Assembly (NCBI GenBank): GCA_029226225.1
Contig: JAQXXU010000038.1
Location: forward strand, 1-36,975
Source of the DNA: Lachnospiraceae bacterium
Lineage (GTDB): Bacteria; Bacillota; Clostridia; Lachnospirales; Lachnospiraceae
Direction: 5' to 3'
Length of the DNA stretch: 36,975 nt
The notes beneath the pieces were generated by a model that did no database searches, was not told where the DNA came from, and saw only the letters and a program-made list of their open reading frames with translations. Shown here piece by piece: positions 15,915 to 23,192 of this stretch (positions are counted from its first letter, which is position 1; the number at the start of each line of letters is the position of its first letter). Both the position numbers and the translations under genes were made by a program.

Positions 15915-15990
15915 GTTCGAAGTTCAGTTTTTTCAGGTATAAGCTTATGCCTTTTATTTCTGAGTTCAGAACTTAGAACTCGGAATTCAG
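15897..15990. repeat. Imperfect 31-bp inverted repeat with about 32-nt loop
   Basis: Left arm 15897-15927 and right arm 15960-15990, 23 of 31 positions matching in inverted orientation. Both arms are built from GAGTTC / GAACTC units. The left arm overlaps the uppP stop; the right arm ends just before the AAAGGAG site of the next gene. It looks like a mobile palindromic intergenic element and could modulate transcription between the two genes. Confidence 0.75.
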
Positions 15991-16002
15991 AAAGGAGAAT
16001 AC

Positions 16003-17049
16003 ATGACGGTCTCTCTCTGTATGATAGTAAAAAATGAAGAGAAGGTTCTGGAACGCTGTCTTTCATCGGTTGCTGACCTTTGCGATGAGGTAGTGATAGT
16101 CGACACCGGTTCCACTGACAACACTAAAAAAATAGCTTCAAAGTACACAAATCACGTGTATGACTTCAGGTGGAACGATGATTTTTCGGCCGCGAGAAAC
16201 TTCGCCTTCAGTAAATGTACTTGCGACTATATCTATTCAGCCGATGCTGACGAGTATTTAGATGAGGAGAACCGGAAGAGATTTAAAGATCTGCTTTCTG
16301 TACTTGATCCGGCGATAGAGATAGTGCAGATGCACTACTATGAGCCAGGGATATCAGACGTGTTGAACTCCAAGTCAGAGTATCGCCCGAAGCTCTATAA
16401 GAGACTCCGGACTTTCAGGTGGGTGGACCCGGTGCATGAGACTGTGGCGACAGACCCGCTGATATTTGACTCTGATATAGTGGTCACCCATGCACCTGAG
16501 AGGCTTCATACGGCAAGAGACTTCGGTATTTTTGAAAAGGCGTATCACAGGGACGGGACACTAAGCCGTAAGCTCTACGCCATGTACGCCCGTGAACTCT
16601 ATAAAAATGGTACGATAGAGGAGATAAGAAGAGGTTCTGACATATTCAGGGAAGTGCTGTCTGCGGGTGAGCTCGATGCTGACATGCTCCAGATGCTGCT
16701 ATCAGTCCTTGCAAAGGATGCCCGCCTTAACAAAAATGCTCCGGGAATGCTTCTATATACTTCCAGGCTCTTAGCTGTCCCTGAGCCGTGTTCCGAGGTC
16801 TGCTTCGAGCTAGGCGAATTTTTCTACGAACAGGGAGAGTACCAGGACGCGTCTCTCTGGTACTTAAACGCTGCCCAGCAGCAGCCCCTGATGGATGTCC
16901 ACGCCGGCGGAGATGCCGCACTGCGTGGCCTCGGCAGAAGCTATGCCAAGCTCTCAGAGCAGACCGACGGCGAGCAGAGCGACACCTACCGCGACCTCGC
17001 AGAAGAGTACGAAAATAAAGCCGACAGCTGGCAGCTGCCGGAGGAATGA
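16003..17049 (+). CDS. Family 2 glycosyltransferase with C-terminal TPR-like helices
   Basis: 348 residues. VSLCMIVKNEEKVLERCLSS and VIVDTGSTDNT form the GT-A nucleotide-sugar fold; SADADEY (about 79-85) carries the metal-binding D-x-D. The C-terminal third has helical repeat-like sequence (ELGEFFYEQGEYQDASLWYL), as in SunS/TPR-fused GT2 enzymes. It likely transfers a sugar to a peptide, protein or surface glycan in the cytoplasm; the acceptor is unknown. AAAGGAG precedes the ATG. Next to uppP, an envelope role is plausible. Confidence 0.87.
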   Translation: MTVSLCMIVKNEEKVLERCLSSVADLCDEVVIVDTGSTDNTKKIASKYTNHVYDFRWNDDFSAARNFAFSKCTCDYIYSADADEYLDEENRKRFKDLLSVLDPAIEIVQMHYYEPGISDVLNSKSEYRPKLYKRLRTFRWVDPVHETVATDPLIFDSDIVVTHAPERLHTARDFGIFEKAYHRDGTLSRKLYAMYARELYKNGTIEEIRRGSDIFREVLSAGELDADMLQMLLSVLAKDARLNKNAPGMLLYTSRLLAVPEPCSEVCFELGEFFYEQGEYQDASLWYLNAAQQQPLMDVHAGGDAALRGLGRSYAKLSEQTDGEQSDTYRDLAEEYENKADSWQLPEE

Positions 17050-17114
17050 AATTTATCATTGAGGAGATAATAGGGATAGTATCGAGGCATAAGAAAAACA
17101 GCCGTCATCGCTAA
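17046..17114 (+). CDS. Possible 22-residue peptide, perhaps a degenerate toxin of module B
   Basis: ATG overlaps the stop of the glycosyltransferase (ATGA) and reads MKFIIEEIIGIVSRHKKN, ending in SRHR within the terminator hairpin. A hydrophobic start and basic end resemble type I toxin peptides, and the position relative to the antisense unit matches copy A, where the toxin stop also falls in the hairpin. The GGAGG before it is too close to the ATG for good initiation. Speculative. Confidence 0.25.
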   Translation: MKFIIEEIIGIVSRHKKNSRHR

Positions 17115-17179
17115 AGTCTGGCTGTTTTTCTAGTCTTACTAATTAGCCAACCGTCTGTTACCGGTAGCTCTTTCTTTAT
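17092..17179 (-). ncRNA. Candidate antisense RNA, copy B
   Basis: Predicted from a TTGACA-17-TAGTAT promoter on the minus strand, starting ACATAAAGAAAGAGCTACCG, nearly the same as copy A's 5' end. It folds AGC-T-ACCG ... CGGT-T-GGCT and ends at the 17094-17129 hairpin followed by TTTTTCTT. The paired bases differ from copy A while the hairpin is kept. Confidence 0.6.
17094..17129. terminator. Bidirectional terminator after the glycosyltransferase
   Basis: AAAAACAGCC / GGCTGTTTTT, a 10-bp stem including A/T runs that read as T-tracts on both strands. It ends the uppP-side transcript and the leftward antisense RNA of copy B. Confidence 0.85.
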
Positions 17180-17185
17180 GTTCAT

Positions 17186-17214
17186 ATACTACATCTAATC
17201 GCTGACTTTGTCAA
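17186..17214 (-). promoter_or_regulatory. Antisense promoter, copy B
   Basis: Minus strand: TTGACA (17214-17209), 17 bp, TAGTAT (17191-17186). Same box spacing and distance to the conserved 5' end as in copy A. Confidence 0.7.
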
Positions 17215-17223
17215 ATGATTTAA

Positions 17224-17367
17224 AGTACCATAAAAGACTATACACCTACAAAGATGGACGCATTGACAGATATAGCGGATAGTATAGACGATTTTGATAG
17301 GTCACGCACTAGTCACGCAGAAATCATACCGTTTCAAAGAAAAGAAAAACACCTCGAAAGCCTTTAA
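17224..17367 (+). pseudogene. Possible C-terminal remnant of an integrase
   Basis: A short open frame after a TAA reads STIKDYTPTKMDALTDIADS then IDDFDRSRTSHAEIIPF. The T-x-x-x-YT-x-x-x-M-x-A-L pattern fits the catalytic-tyrosine segment and C-terminal helix of tyrosine recombinases (usual YTH). No other part of such a gene is present. Location directly beside a tRNA operon, a classic integration target, supports the idea. It ends inside the tRNA terminator. Confidence 0.35.
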
Positions 17368-17387
17368 AAAGGGTCTTTCAAGGTGTT
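17341..17387 (-). terminator. Terminator of the tRNA operon
   Basis: Minus strand: AACACCT..GAAAG stem closed with CTTTC..AGGTGTT, then TTTCTTTT. It lies eight bases beyond the tRNA-Lys 3' end. Confidence 0.9.
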
Positions 17388-17395
17388 ATAATTCG

Positions 17396-17468
17396 TGAGG
17401 CATGGGGGATTTGAACCCCCGACAACTTGATTAAAAGTCAAGTGCTCTACCAACTGAGCTAATACCCC
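17396..17468 (-). tRNA. tRNA-Lys (TTT)
   Basis: Cloverleaf of 73 nt: acceptor GGGGTAT / ATGCCTC, D-arm AGCTCAGTTGGTAGAGC, anticodon stem CTTGA/TCAAG with loop CTTTTAA, T-arm GGGGGTTCAAATCCCCC. CCA is not encoded. Last gene of the six-tRNA operon. Confidence 0.97.
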
Positions 17469-17472
17469 GTAT

Positions 17473-17544
17473 CTGGGCCAGCCGGATTCGAACCGGCGAA
17501 TGCAGGAATCAAAATCCTGTGCCTTACCGCTTGGCGATAGCCCA
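17473..17544 (-). tRNA. tRNA-Gln (TTG)
   Basis: 72 nt: acceptor TGGGCTA / TGGCCCA with discriminator G, anticodon stem CAGGA/TCCTG with loop TTTTGAT, T-arm GCCGGTTCGAATCCGGC. The weak T-A first pair and G73 are typical glutamine identity elements. Only four bases separate it from tRNA-Lys. Confidence 0.97.
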
Positions 17545-17597
17545 ACGCGGATGAAATCCGACTAGAAAAATATAAGAGCAGTAGTAGTACTGCGCCG

Positions 17598-17672
17598 GGT
17601 GGATAAAGGGATTCGAACCCTTGGCCTCCAGAGCCACAATCTGGCGCGCTAACCAGCTGCGCTATACCCACC
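17598..17672 (-). tRNA. tRNA-His (GTG)
   Basis: 75 nt with the extra G at -1 opposite C73: G-GTGGGTA / TATCCAC-C. Anticodon loop TTGTGGC. T-arm AGGGTTCGAATCCCT. Confidence 0.97.
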
Positions 17673-17706
17673 ATATATGCGTCCCAGGAGTATACCCAGG
17701 AAAAAA

Positions 17707-17780
<74 letters not shown>

Positions 17781-17787
17781 ATATAAA

Positions 17788-17858
17788 AGCAGGTGATGAG
17801 AATCGAACTCACGTATCCAGCTTGGAAGGCTGGTGTTCTACCATTGAACTACACCTGC
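17788..17858 (-). tRNA. tRNA-Gly (TCC)
   Basis: 71 nt: acceptor GCAGGTG / CACCTGC, anticodon loop CTTCCAA, T-arm TGAGTTCGATTCTCA, discriminator T. Confidence 0.97.
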
Positions 17859-17860
17859 AC

Positions 17861-17928
17861 GTCACCTCAGACTCTGTCGAGTCTCCTTTTCCCCCACGAA
17901 TCAGGATTCGTAGGAACCCCTCTGATCA
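17861..17928 (-). other. Structured spacer between tRNA-Pro and tRNA-Gly
   Basis: The longest spacer of the operon apart from the 53-nt His-Gln gap. It contains two perfect hairpins: ACGAAT-CAGG-ATTCGT (17896-17911) and AGACTC-TGTC-GAGTCT (17869-17884). Its outer end GTCACCTC is complementary to GAGGTGAC of the tRNA-Pro acceptor/T region. These may guide processing or compete with tRNA folding. Confidence 0.5.
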
Positions 17929-18003
17929 TCGAGGTGACAGGATTCGAACCTGCGACCCCCTGGTCCCAAACCAGGTGCTCTAGCCAAACTGAGCCACACC
18001 TCG
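17929..18003 (-). tRNA. tRNA-Pro (TGG)
   Basis: 75 nt: acceptor CGAGGTG / CACCTCG, anticodon stem CCTGG/CCAGG with loop TTTGGGA, T-arm GCAGGTTCGAATCCTGT. First tRNA of the operon. Confidence 0.97.
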
Positions 18004-18006
18004 TAA

Positions 18007-18051
18007 ATATCTCGCGTTTGCCTTTTTGTCTCTCTCGCAAACGCAAGATAT
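18007..18051 (-). other. Leader hairpin of the tRNA operon
   Basis: Arms of 15 bp (ATATCTTGCGTTTGC and GCAAACGCGAGATAT on the minus strand, one U-G pair) around a 15-base loop. The predicted transcription start (about 18045) falls in the first arm, so the pre-tRNA would begin with this stem, four nt ahead of tRNA-Pro. Confidence 0.65.
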
Positions 18052-18080
18052 ATTCTATTACAATCACATCTCCTTGTCAA
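18052..18080 (-). promoter_or_regulatory. Promoter of the tRNA operon
   Basis: Minus strand: TTGACA, 17-bp spacer, TAGAAT; a strong SigA promoter as expected for stable RNA. Confidence 0.85.
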
Positions 18081-18097
18081 GGACTTTTTTAAAAAAA

Positions 18098-18715
18098 TTA
18101 GTTTTTTCCTTTGAGCACCGGAGAAATCCGCTTGTATATGAGAAAAGTGATCACTACATCGATCATTCCCTTGACAAAAGTGAACGGCATATTAAAGCAA
18201 CAGATCGACTGTTCTACGGACTTCATGGAAGGTATGATAGCCTGGTAAGCACGAAGGACAGCTTCTTTTGGCATGAACTTATAGTACACAGGGTATACAA
18301 GCCAGATGTTCGATGGAATGCTGACTACTGCCATGCAGATCGCACCGGCGAATGAGGCTATTACAGCGCCTTTTTTGGTTTTGTTGAATTTATAGACGAA
18401 ACCGGCTACAGCTACGAAGACAGCGCCGAGGATGAAGTTCGACAGCTCTCCTATGCCGCCAGAGGTGGACAGAGGCAGGTGGAGTAGATTTTTTATCAGC
18501 TCGATAAAAATACCGCAGACAGGACCCATGGCAAAAGAACCGATAAGAGCCGGCAGATCAGAAAAATCGAATTTGATGAAGACCGGCATTATAAAAGGAA
18601 CCGGAAGCTCGATCATCTGCAGTACAAAGGCACATGCAGAAAGGACTCCGGTGACAGCTATGTAACGGACCCTGCGCCTTGAAGTGCTGCGAGGGGTAGT
18701 GGTGTTTGCAGACAT
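18098..18715 (-). CDS. ribU: Riboflavin ECF transporter S component RibU
   Basis: 205 residues with five or six membrane helices. The loop FIKFDFSDLPALIGSFAMGP followed by VCGIFIELIKNLLH is the RibU signature that contacts the isoalloxazine ring. RibU captures riboflavin and works with the shared EcfA/A'/T module, encoded elsewhere. AGAAGGAG precedes the ATG. No FMN riboswitch is visible upstream; instead a fully consensus promoter drives the gene, so regulation by FMN at this site seems absent. Its 3' end lies only 18 nt from the tRNA promoter and has no obvious terminator hairpin of its own. Confidence 0.87.
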   Translation of the reverse strand: MSANTTTPRSTSRRRVRYIAVTGVLSACAFVLQMIELPVPFIMPVFIKFDFSDLPALIGSFAMGPVCGIFIELIKNLLHLPLSTSGGIGELSNFILGAVFVAVAGFVYKFNKTKKGAVIASFAGAICMAVVSIPSNIWLVYPVYYKFMPKEAVLRAYQAIIPSMKSVEQSICCFNMPFTFVKGMIDVVITFLIYKRISPVLKGKN

Positions 18716-18757
18716 AAAAACTCCTTCTTATTGTAAAACTGTTTTTTTTCTGCTAGT

Positions 18758-18786
18758 ATTATAAGGAGAAAAGAAACAGATGTCAA
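18758..18786 (-). promoter_or_regulatory. ribU promoter, full consensus
   Basis: Minus strand: TTGACA (18786-18781), 17 bp, TATAAT (18763-18758). Perfect match to the SigA consensus. Confidence 0.9.
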
Positions 18787-18806
18787 TTGCATTATTACAG
18801 TGGGGT

Positions 18807-18812
18807 TAGAAT
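18807..18812 (+). promoter_or_regulatory. Likely -10 box of pilB (leaderless)
   Basis: TAGAAT ends six bases before the pilB ATG (GGCTAT between). The -35 region is weak and lies over the divergent ribU promoter. No ribosome site is present. Confidence 0.4.
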
Positions 18813-18818
18813 GGCTAT

Positions 18819-20555
18819 ATGCCAAGACAGAGATTAAAAATAGGAGACCTGCTCCTGAATGCAGGAGTTATAAATGAACAGCAGCTGAAAAAAGCACTTG
18901 ATTACTCCAAGGAGCAGAGACAGAAGGGAAATGCTAAAAGACTAGGAGACTGTCTCCGAGAGCTTGGATTTGTGACAGACAGGCAGGTTGCGGAAGCGCT
19001 TGCAAGTCAGCTGAACTTACAGCTCGTAGATCTTCAGGGATTTACACTTAGCAAAGAGATGCAGGAGCTGATACCGGGAGCTACTCTCAGAAAGCATTCG
19101 GTTCTTCCGTTGGGATATGATCCGAAGGATCCGCAGGCTATTTTTCTGGCTATGTCAGATCCGCTTGATATAGTGGCGATAGATGATGTAGAGATCATCA
19201 CGAACTGCCGCGTAGAACAGTGTGTTGCTACCCAGACAGAGATTCAGGCTATACTCGACCGTTACTTCGGAAGCGAAGAGGCCATGACAGCCGCGAAGAA
19301 GTTTTCGAAGCAGAGACAGGAGAGGATCCAGGCTGACAGGGAGGTAGAAGAGCAGGCAGAGCGGGAGCTGGCAAACGCGCCTATAGTACAGCTGGTCCGT
19401 ACGATCATAGAGCAGGCAGTCAGATCTCGCGCATCGGATATCCATATAGACGCTCTTGAGCGTGAAGTCAGGATCAGGTTCAGGATCGATGGAGTCCTGG
19501 TCGAGAAGCTGCGCTACGATATCTCGATCCTTGCGGCATTATCTACCCGAATCAAGATCATCTCCGGACTTGACATAGCTGAGCGCCGCCGCCCACAGTC
19601 AGGCCGAATGACAGCCAGTGTAGATGATGTAGAGTATGATATCCGAGTCGAAGTCCTACCGACATCATTCGGAGAGAAGATAGTTATGCGACTTGCCAGA
19701 GCGAATGCGCTTACCAGGGACAAGTCAGAGCTTGGCATCCAGCCATACGAGATGAAAAAATTCAACCGGATCCTAAAGCACCCGAATGGTATCATCCTTG
19801 TTACCGGGCCTACAGGATCAGGAAAGTCTACGACTCTGTATACAGCATTATCAGAGCTGAATACTCCGGAGGTAAATATCCTGACAGTAGAGGACCCTGT
19901 CGAGGCGAATATCCCCGGCATAAACCAGGTACAGGTAAACCCGAAGGCAGGGCTTACCTTTGCTTCAGCCCTGAGGTCTTTCCTTCGTCAGGATCCTGAT
20001 ATCATCATGGTAGGAGAGATCCGTGATACAGAGACAGCCCAGATAGCAGTCCAGGCATCGATCACCGGACACCTCGTGGTAAGTACAGTCCATACAAACG
20101 GTTCAGCAGCCACGATCACACGACTTGAGGACATGGGTATAGAGTCGTACCTGTTAGCAGACTCCATCACAGGGATCATAGCCCAGAGACTAGTCAGACG
20201 CCTCTGTCCTGACTGCAAGGAGACGAGGTACGCAGATGAGCTGGAGATGAAATTGTTAGGACTTGAAGGACAGAAGCCGCGGAAGATCTGTGTCCCGCAT
20301 CCGGGCGGCTGCCCGAAGTGCAACGGTACAGGCTACTATGGCCGTATCGGTATCTACGAGATCATGGAGATGACAAGCCACTTGAAGCAGATCGTGGCAA
20401 AGAGCCTTGGTACGAAGGAACTCGAGGAAGAAGCCAGGAAGGAAGGTCTGCGAACTCTCCGTGATAATGCCGCAGAGTATGTACTCGAAGGGGTGACCTC
20501 GATTTCAGAGATGCTTAAAGTAGCTGCTGTGGAAACTGATGATATAGTTCTGTAA
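18819..20555 (+). CDS. pilB: Type IV pilus assembly ATPase PilB
   Basis: 578 residues. An N-terminal MshEN-like domain (KIGDLLLNAGVINEQQLKKAL) carries features of the family that can bind c-di-GMP in some members. Walker A is GPTGSGKS (331-338), the Asp box is near VEDPVE, Walker B is DPDIIMVGEIRD (392-403), and a C-terminal zinc site is CPDC ... CPKCNGTGY. It powers pilus extension at the cytoplasmic face with PilC. First gene of a pilB-pilT-pilC-pilin cluster. No Shine-Dalgarno sequence precedes the ATG. Confidence 0.95.
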   Translation: MPRQRLKIGDLLLNAGVINEQQLKKALDYSKEQRQKGNAKRLGDCLRELGFVTDRQVAEALASQLNLQLVDLQGFTLSKEMQELIPGATLRKHSVLPLGYDPKDPQAIFLAMSDPLDIVAIDDVEIITNCRVEQCVATQTEIQAILDRYFGSEEAMTAAKKFSKQRQERIQADREVEEQAERELANAPIVQLVRTIIEQAVRSRASDIHIDALEREVRIRFRIDGVLVEKLRYDISILAALSTRIKIISGLDIAERRRPQSGRMTASVDDVEYDIRVEVLPTSFGEKIVMRLARANALTRDKSELGIQPYEMKKFNRILKHPNGIILVTGPTGSGKSTTLYTALSELNTPEVNILTVEDPVEANIPGINQVQVNPKAGLTFASALRSFLRQDPDIIMVGEIRDTETAQIAVQASITGHLVVSTVHTNGSAATITRLEDMGIESYLLADSITGIIAQRLVRRLCPDCKETRYADELEMKLLGLEGQKPRKICVPHPGGCPKCNGTGYYGRIGIYEIMEMTSHLKQIVAKSLGTKELEEEARKEGLRTLRDNAAEYVLEGVTSISEMLKVAAVETDDIVL

Positions 20556-20564
20556 ATATAAAGA

Positions 20565-20593
20565 TTGTCAAAACAAAAAGAAAATGCTATAAT
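20565..20593 (+). promoter_or_regulatory. pilT promoter
   Basis: TTGTCA, 17-bp spacer, TATAAT with extended TGC before it. It gives a leader of about 88 nt containing a small GCCT-AC-AGGC hairpin. Confidence 0.7.
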
Positions 20594-20688
20594 CTGATAG
20601 CTGCCTACAGGCGGACGGTTTTAGCAAAAATACTTTTCTCTATATTACATTTCTGACATTCATTAGTCAAATAGAAAGCGAAACGAAA

Positions 20689-21747
20689 ATGATCACAGAC
20701 TTTGATGAACTGGTAGTAAAGGCAAAGGACACGAATGCATCCGATATCCATGTAGGTGTCGGTCAGGCTCCGTGTCTTCGTGTGGACGGCAGGGTACAGC
20801 CGCTCGGCGAGGAGAAGTACGGCCCACAGCACATGGCTGCCATCCTCGATAAAATGCTTACTGTCGAGCAGGCCAAAGAACTGAAGGAAGTCGGAGAGCT
20901 CGATATGCCTTATTCTATACCGGGAGTAGCCCGACTCCGTATAAATGTCTACCGCCAGAGGGGAACCTACGCAGTGGCAGCCAGACTTTTAAACCCTACG
21001 ATACCAAAGCCATCAGACCTGGGCATACCTCAGTCAGTGGTCAAATGCTGTGATAAGAAGAGAGGACTGATACTTTTTACAGGACCTACAGGATCAGGTA
21101 AGTCTACATCACTTGCTTCACTTATCGACTATGTGAACGAGAAGTATCCGTATCATATCATCACTTTTGAGGACCCTGTCGAGTACCTGCATCATCATAA
21201 AAAAAGTATCGTACACCAGAGAGAGGTCGGAACAGATACGAGATCCTATGCCGCCGCCCTGCGTGGGGCACTCCGTGAGGACCCTGATGTCATTCTCGTA
21301 GGAGAGATGCGTGACTTGGAGACTATCTCCCTTGCGTGCACGGCAGCAGAGACCGGACATCTGGTATTCTCGACACTGCATACAGTAAGCGCGGTAGATA
21401 CAGTAAACCGAATCATCGATGTATTTCCTCCTCATCAGCAGTCACAGATCAGGACCCAGCTCGCGGATATCCTCGAGTGCGTGGTAGCGGAGCAGCTTCT
21501 TCCGAGAATTGAGGGAAAAGGCCGTATCGGCGCCTTTGAGGTAATGCTTGGTAACATGGCTATAAGAAACTACATCCGTGAGGGTAAGACCTTCCAGATC
21601 ACTTCCACGATGCAGACTTCCCGCGCGCAGGGAATGATCACTATGGACGAGTGCCTCCAGCAGCTTTACTCGAACGGAGAGATCAGCCGTGATACGGCCA
21701 TCAGATTTGCCCGTGATAAGGTCGCCCAGGAAGCCCGTCTCATGTGA
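20689..21747 (+). CDS. pilT: Type IV pilus retraction ATPase PilT
   Basis: 352 residues, about 225 fewer than PilB and lacking its N-terminal domain and zinc site, as typical for PilT. ASDIHVGVGQAPCLRVDG opens the N domain; Walker A GPTGSGKS (132-139), FEDPVEYLH, Walker B DPDVILVGEMRD, HLVFSTLHT, and the PilT-type MAIRNYIREGK near the C-terminus. It drives pilus retraction and twitching. Its presence means the pilus is dynamic. It has its own promoter, so extension and retraction motors can be set separately. Confidence 0.95.
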   Translation: MITDFDELVVKAKDTNASDIHVGVGQAPCLRVDGRVQPLGEEKYGPQHMAAILDKMLTVEQAKELKEVGELDMPYSIPGVARLRINVYRQRGTYAVAARLLNPTIPKPSDLGIPQSVVKCCDKKRGLILFTGPTGSGKSTSLASLIDYVNEKYPYHIITFEDPVEYLHHHKKSIVHQREVGTDTRSYAAALRGALREDPDVILVGEMRDLETISLACTAAETGHLVFSTLHTVSAVDTVNRIIDVFPPHQQSQIRTQLADILECVVAEQLLPRIEGKGRIGAFEVMLGNMAIRNYIREGKTFQITSTMQTSRAQGMITMDECLQQLYSNGEISRDTAIRFARDKVAQEARLM

Positions 21748-21805
21748 AAAGTTTCCTGAGGAAGCGGTTGCATCTAAACTGATACAATAATTTATTAAAA
21801 CTCTC

Positions 21806-21834
21806 TTCACAAGGGAACTGTTTTGTGTTAATAT
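21806..21834 (+). promoter_or_regulatory. Possible pilC promoter
   Basis: TTCACA, 17-bp spacer, TAATAT in the 128-nt pilT-pilC gap. Confidence 0.4.
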
Positions 21835-21875
21835 TTTCTTTAGAATTTGAACACAGATTTTTCGAGGTCTAACAC

Positions 21876-23090
21876 TTGAGTAATTATAACTACACAGTCA
21901 TAGGAAAGGATGGGAAGCAGAAGAAAGGCACGCTTGAAGCCGACACCAGAGACCTGGCGATCGGTGAGCTGAAAGTCGAAGGAAACACGATAATCGCCCT
22001 CGAGGAAGCCAATGCCCTGAATGCGAACATCTCCCTTGACATAGGAGGTAAGCCCACTTCGAGAGACATGTCGGTATTCTGCCGGCAGTTCGTCTCGATA
22101 GTAGAGGCTGGAGTTCCTGTTATTTCGGCGCTTCAGATGCTCTCAGAGCAGACACAGAACAAGCGCCTCCGCGAAGCCATAGTAGGCTGCAAGAAGTCGA
22201 TAGAAAAAGGCTCTACCTTAGCAGACGCGATGCGGCAGTACCCGCAGATCTTCTCCAAGATATTCGTCACGATGGTAGAAGCCGGTGAGCAGTCTGGTTC
22301 ACTCGCAAAGTCATTTTCCAGAATGGGAATGCAGTACGAGAAAGAGCATACCCTAAAGGCCATGGTAAAAAAGACCTCGATCTATCCGACGGTTCTTATC
22401 ATAGTTACTATCATAGTGGTTATCATCATGCTCTCCTTCGTCGTTCCGACGTTTAGGGACATGCTTGAAAGCCTTGACACGCCGCTGCCGCGAGTTACGA
22501 TCTTCGTACTGAACTTATCGAATGTGATCAAAAAATACTGGTACATCATCGCGACAGTGGTGGTGCTTATAGTAGCAGGATATCAGACGGCGAAGCGGAC
22601 GCCTGGAGGAAAGGAATTCCTCGACAAAACTCAGCTAAAAATGCCGAAGCTCGGAGACTTGAAGACCAAGGAAAATGCCGCGGCCTTTACGAGAACTCTG
22701 GCGACACTCCTGGCTACCGGTATTCCTATGATGGAAGCGCTTTCCATCACGGCAGGGACGCTTACGAACGTGATGTTCGAAAAGGCAGTCATGGCTGCCA
22801 GGGACGCCGTGTCGATGGGGTCGAACCTCTCGATGCCGCTTAAGGATTCGGCAGTCTTTCCTCCGCTGGTCTATCATATGATAGGCATCGGAGAGAGCAC
22901 CGGTGACATCGATGGCATGCTTGATAAAGTAGCCGACTACTACGATGAAGAGGTAAAGGAAGCCACAGAACAGCTGATGGCACTCCTGGAGCCTCTGATC
23001 ATCATCGCTCTCGCTGTCATCGTAGGAACCATCATCATGAGTGTCATCCTTCCGATGGCATCTATGTATAAATCCCTTGACAGAGCATAA
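21876..23090 (+). CDS. pilC: Type IV pilus inner-membrane platform protein PilC
   Basis: 404 residues with a TTG start preceded by GAGG. Two tandem T2SSF domains: FCRQFVSIVEAGVPVISALQ (about 68-87) and the matching AFTRTLATLLATGIPMMEAL (about 270). Membrane helices lie at about 168-190, 220-240 and 370-395. GxGE-like EAGEQSGSL and GIGESTGDI occur in both halves, as expected from the internal duplication. It links the PilB/PilT motors to the growing pilin fibre. Confidence 0.94.
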   Translation: MSNYNYTVIGKDGKQKKGTLEADTRDLAIGELKVEGNTIIALEEANALNANISLDIGGKPTSRDMSVFCRQFVSIVEAGVPVISALQMLSEQTQNKRLREAIVGCKKSIEKGSTLADAMRQYPQIFSKIFVTMVEAGEQSGSLAKSFSRMGMQYEKEHTLKAMVKKTSIYPTVLIIVTIIVVIIMLSFVVPTFRDMLESLDTPLPRVTIFVLNLSNVIKKYWYIIATVVVLIVAGYQTAKRTPGGKEFLDKTQLKMPKLGDLKTKENAAAFTRTLATLLATGIPMMEALSITAGTLTNVMFEKAVMAARDAVSMGSNLSMPLKDSAVFPPLVYHMIGIGESTGDIDGMLDKVADYYDEEVKEATEQLMALLEPLIIIALAVIVGTIIMSVILPMASMYKSLDRA

Positions 23091-23131
23091 ATCTTCTGGG
23101 AGAGATGTATGAATGACAAATGGGTTATCAT

Positions 23132-23149
23132 GGCGCTGCAGGGAGCGCC
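23132..23149 (+). other. Hairpin in the pilC-pilin gap
   Basis: GGCGCT-GCAGGG-AGCGCC, a perfect 6-bp GC stem. It may be a processing or stability element that uncouples abundant pilin mRNA from pilC. A possible 16-codon ORF (ATG 23109) with a purine-rich site spans it. Confidence 0.45.
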
Positions 23150-23192
23150 TGGTAGATAAATGTAAACAAACGCTTAAAGGAGAAAAAACAAA

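Noticed and set aside
18716-18757. FMN riboswitch for ribU
   Set aside because: The leader is too short and lacks the conserved RFN core.
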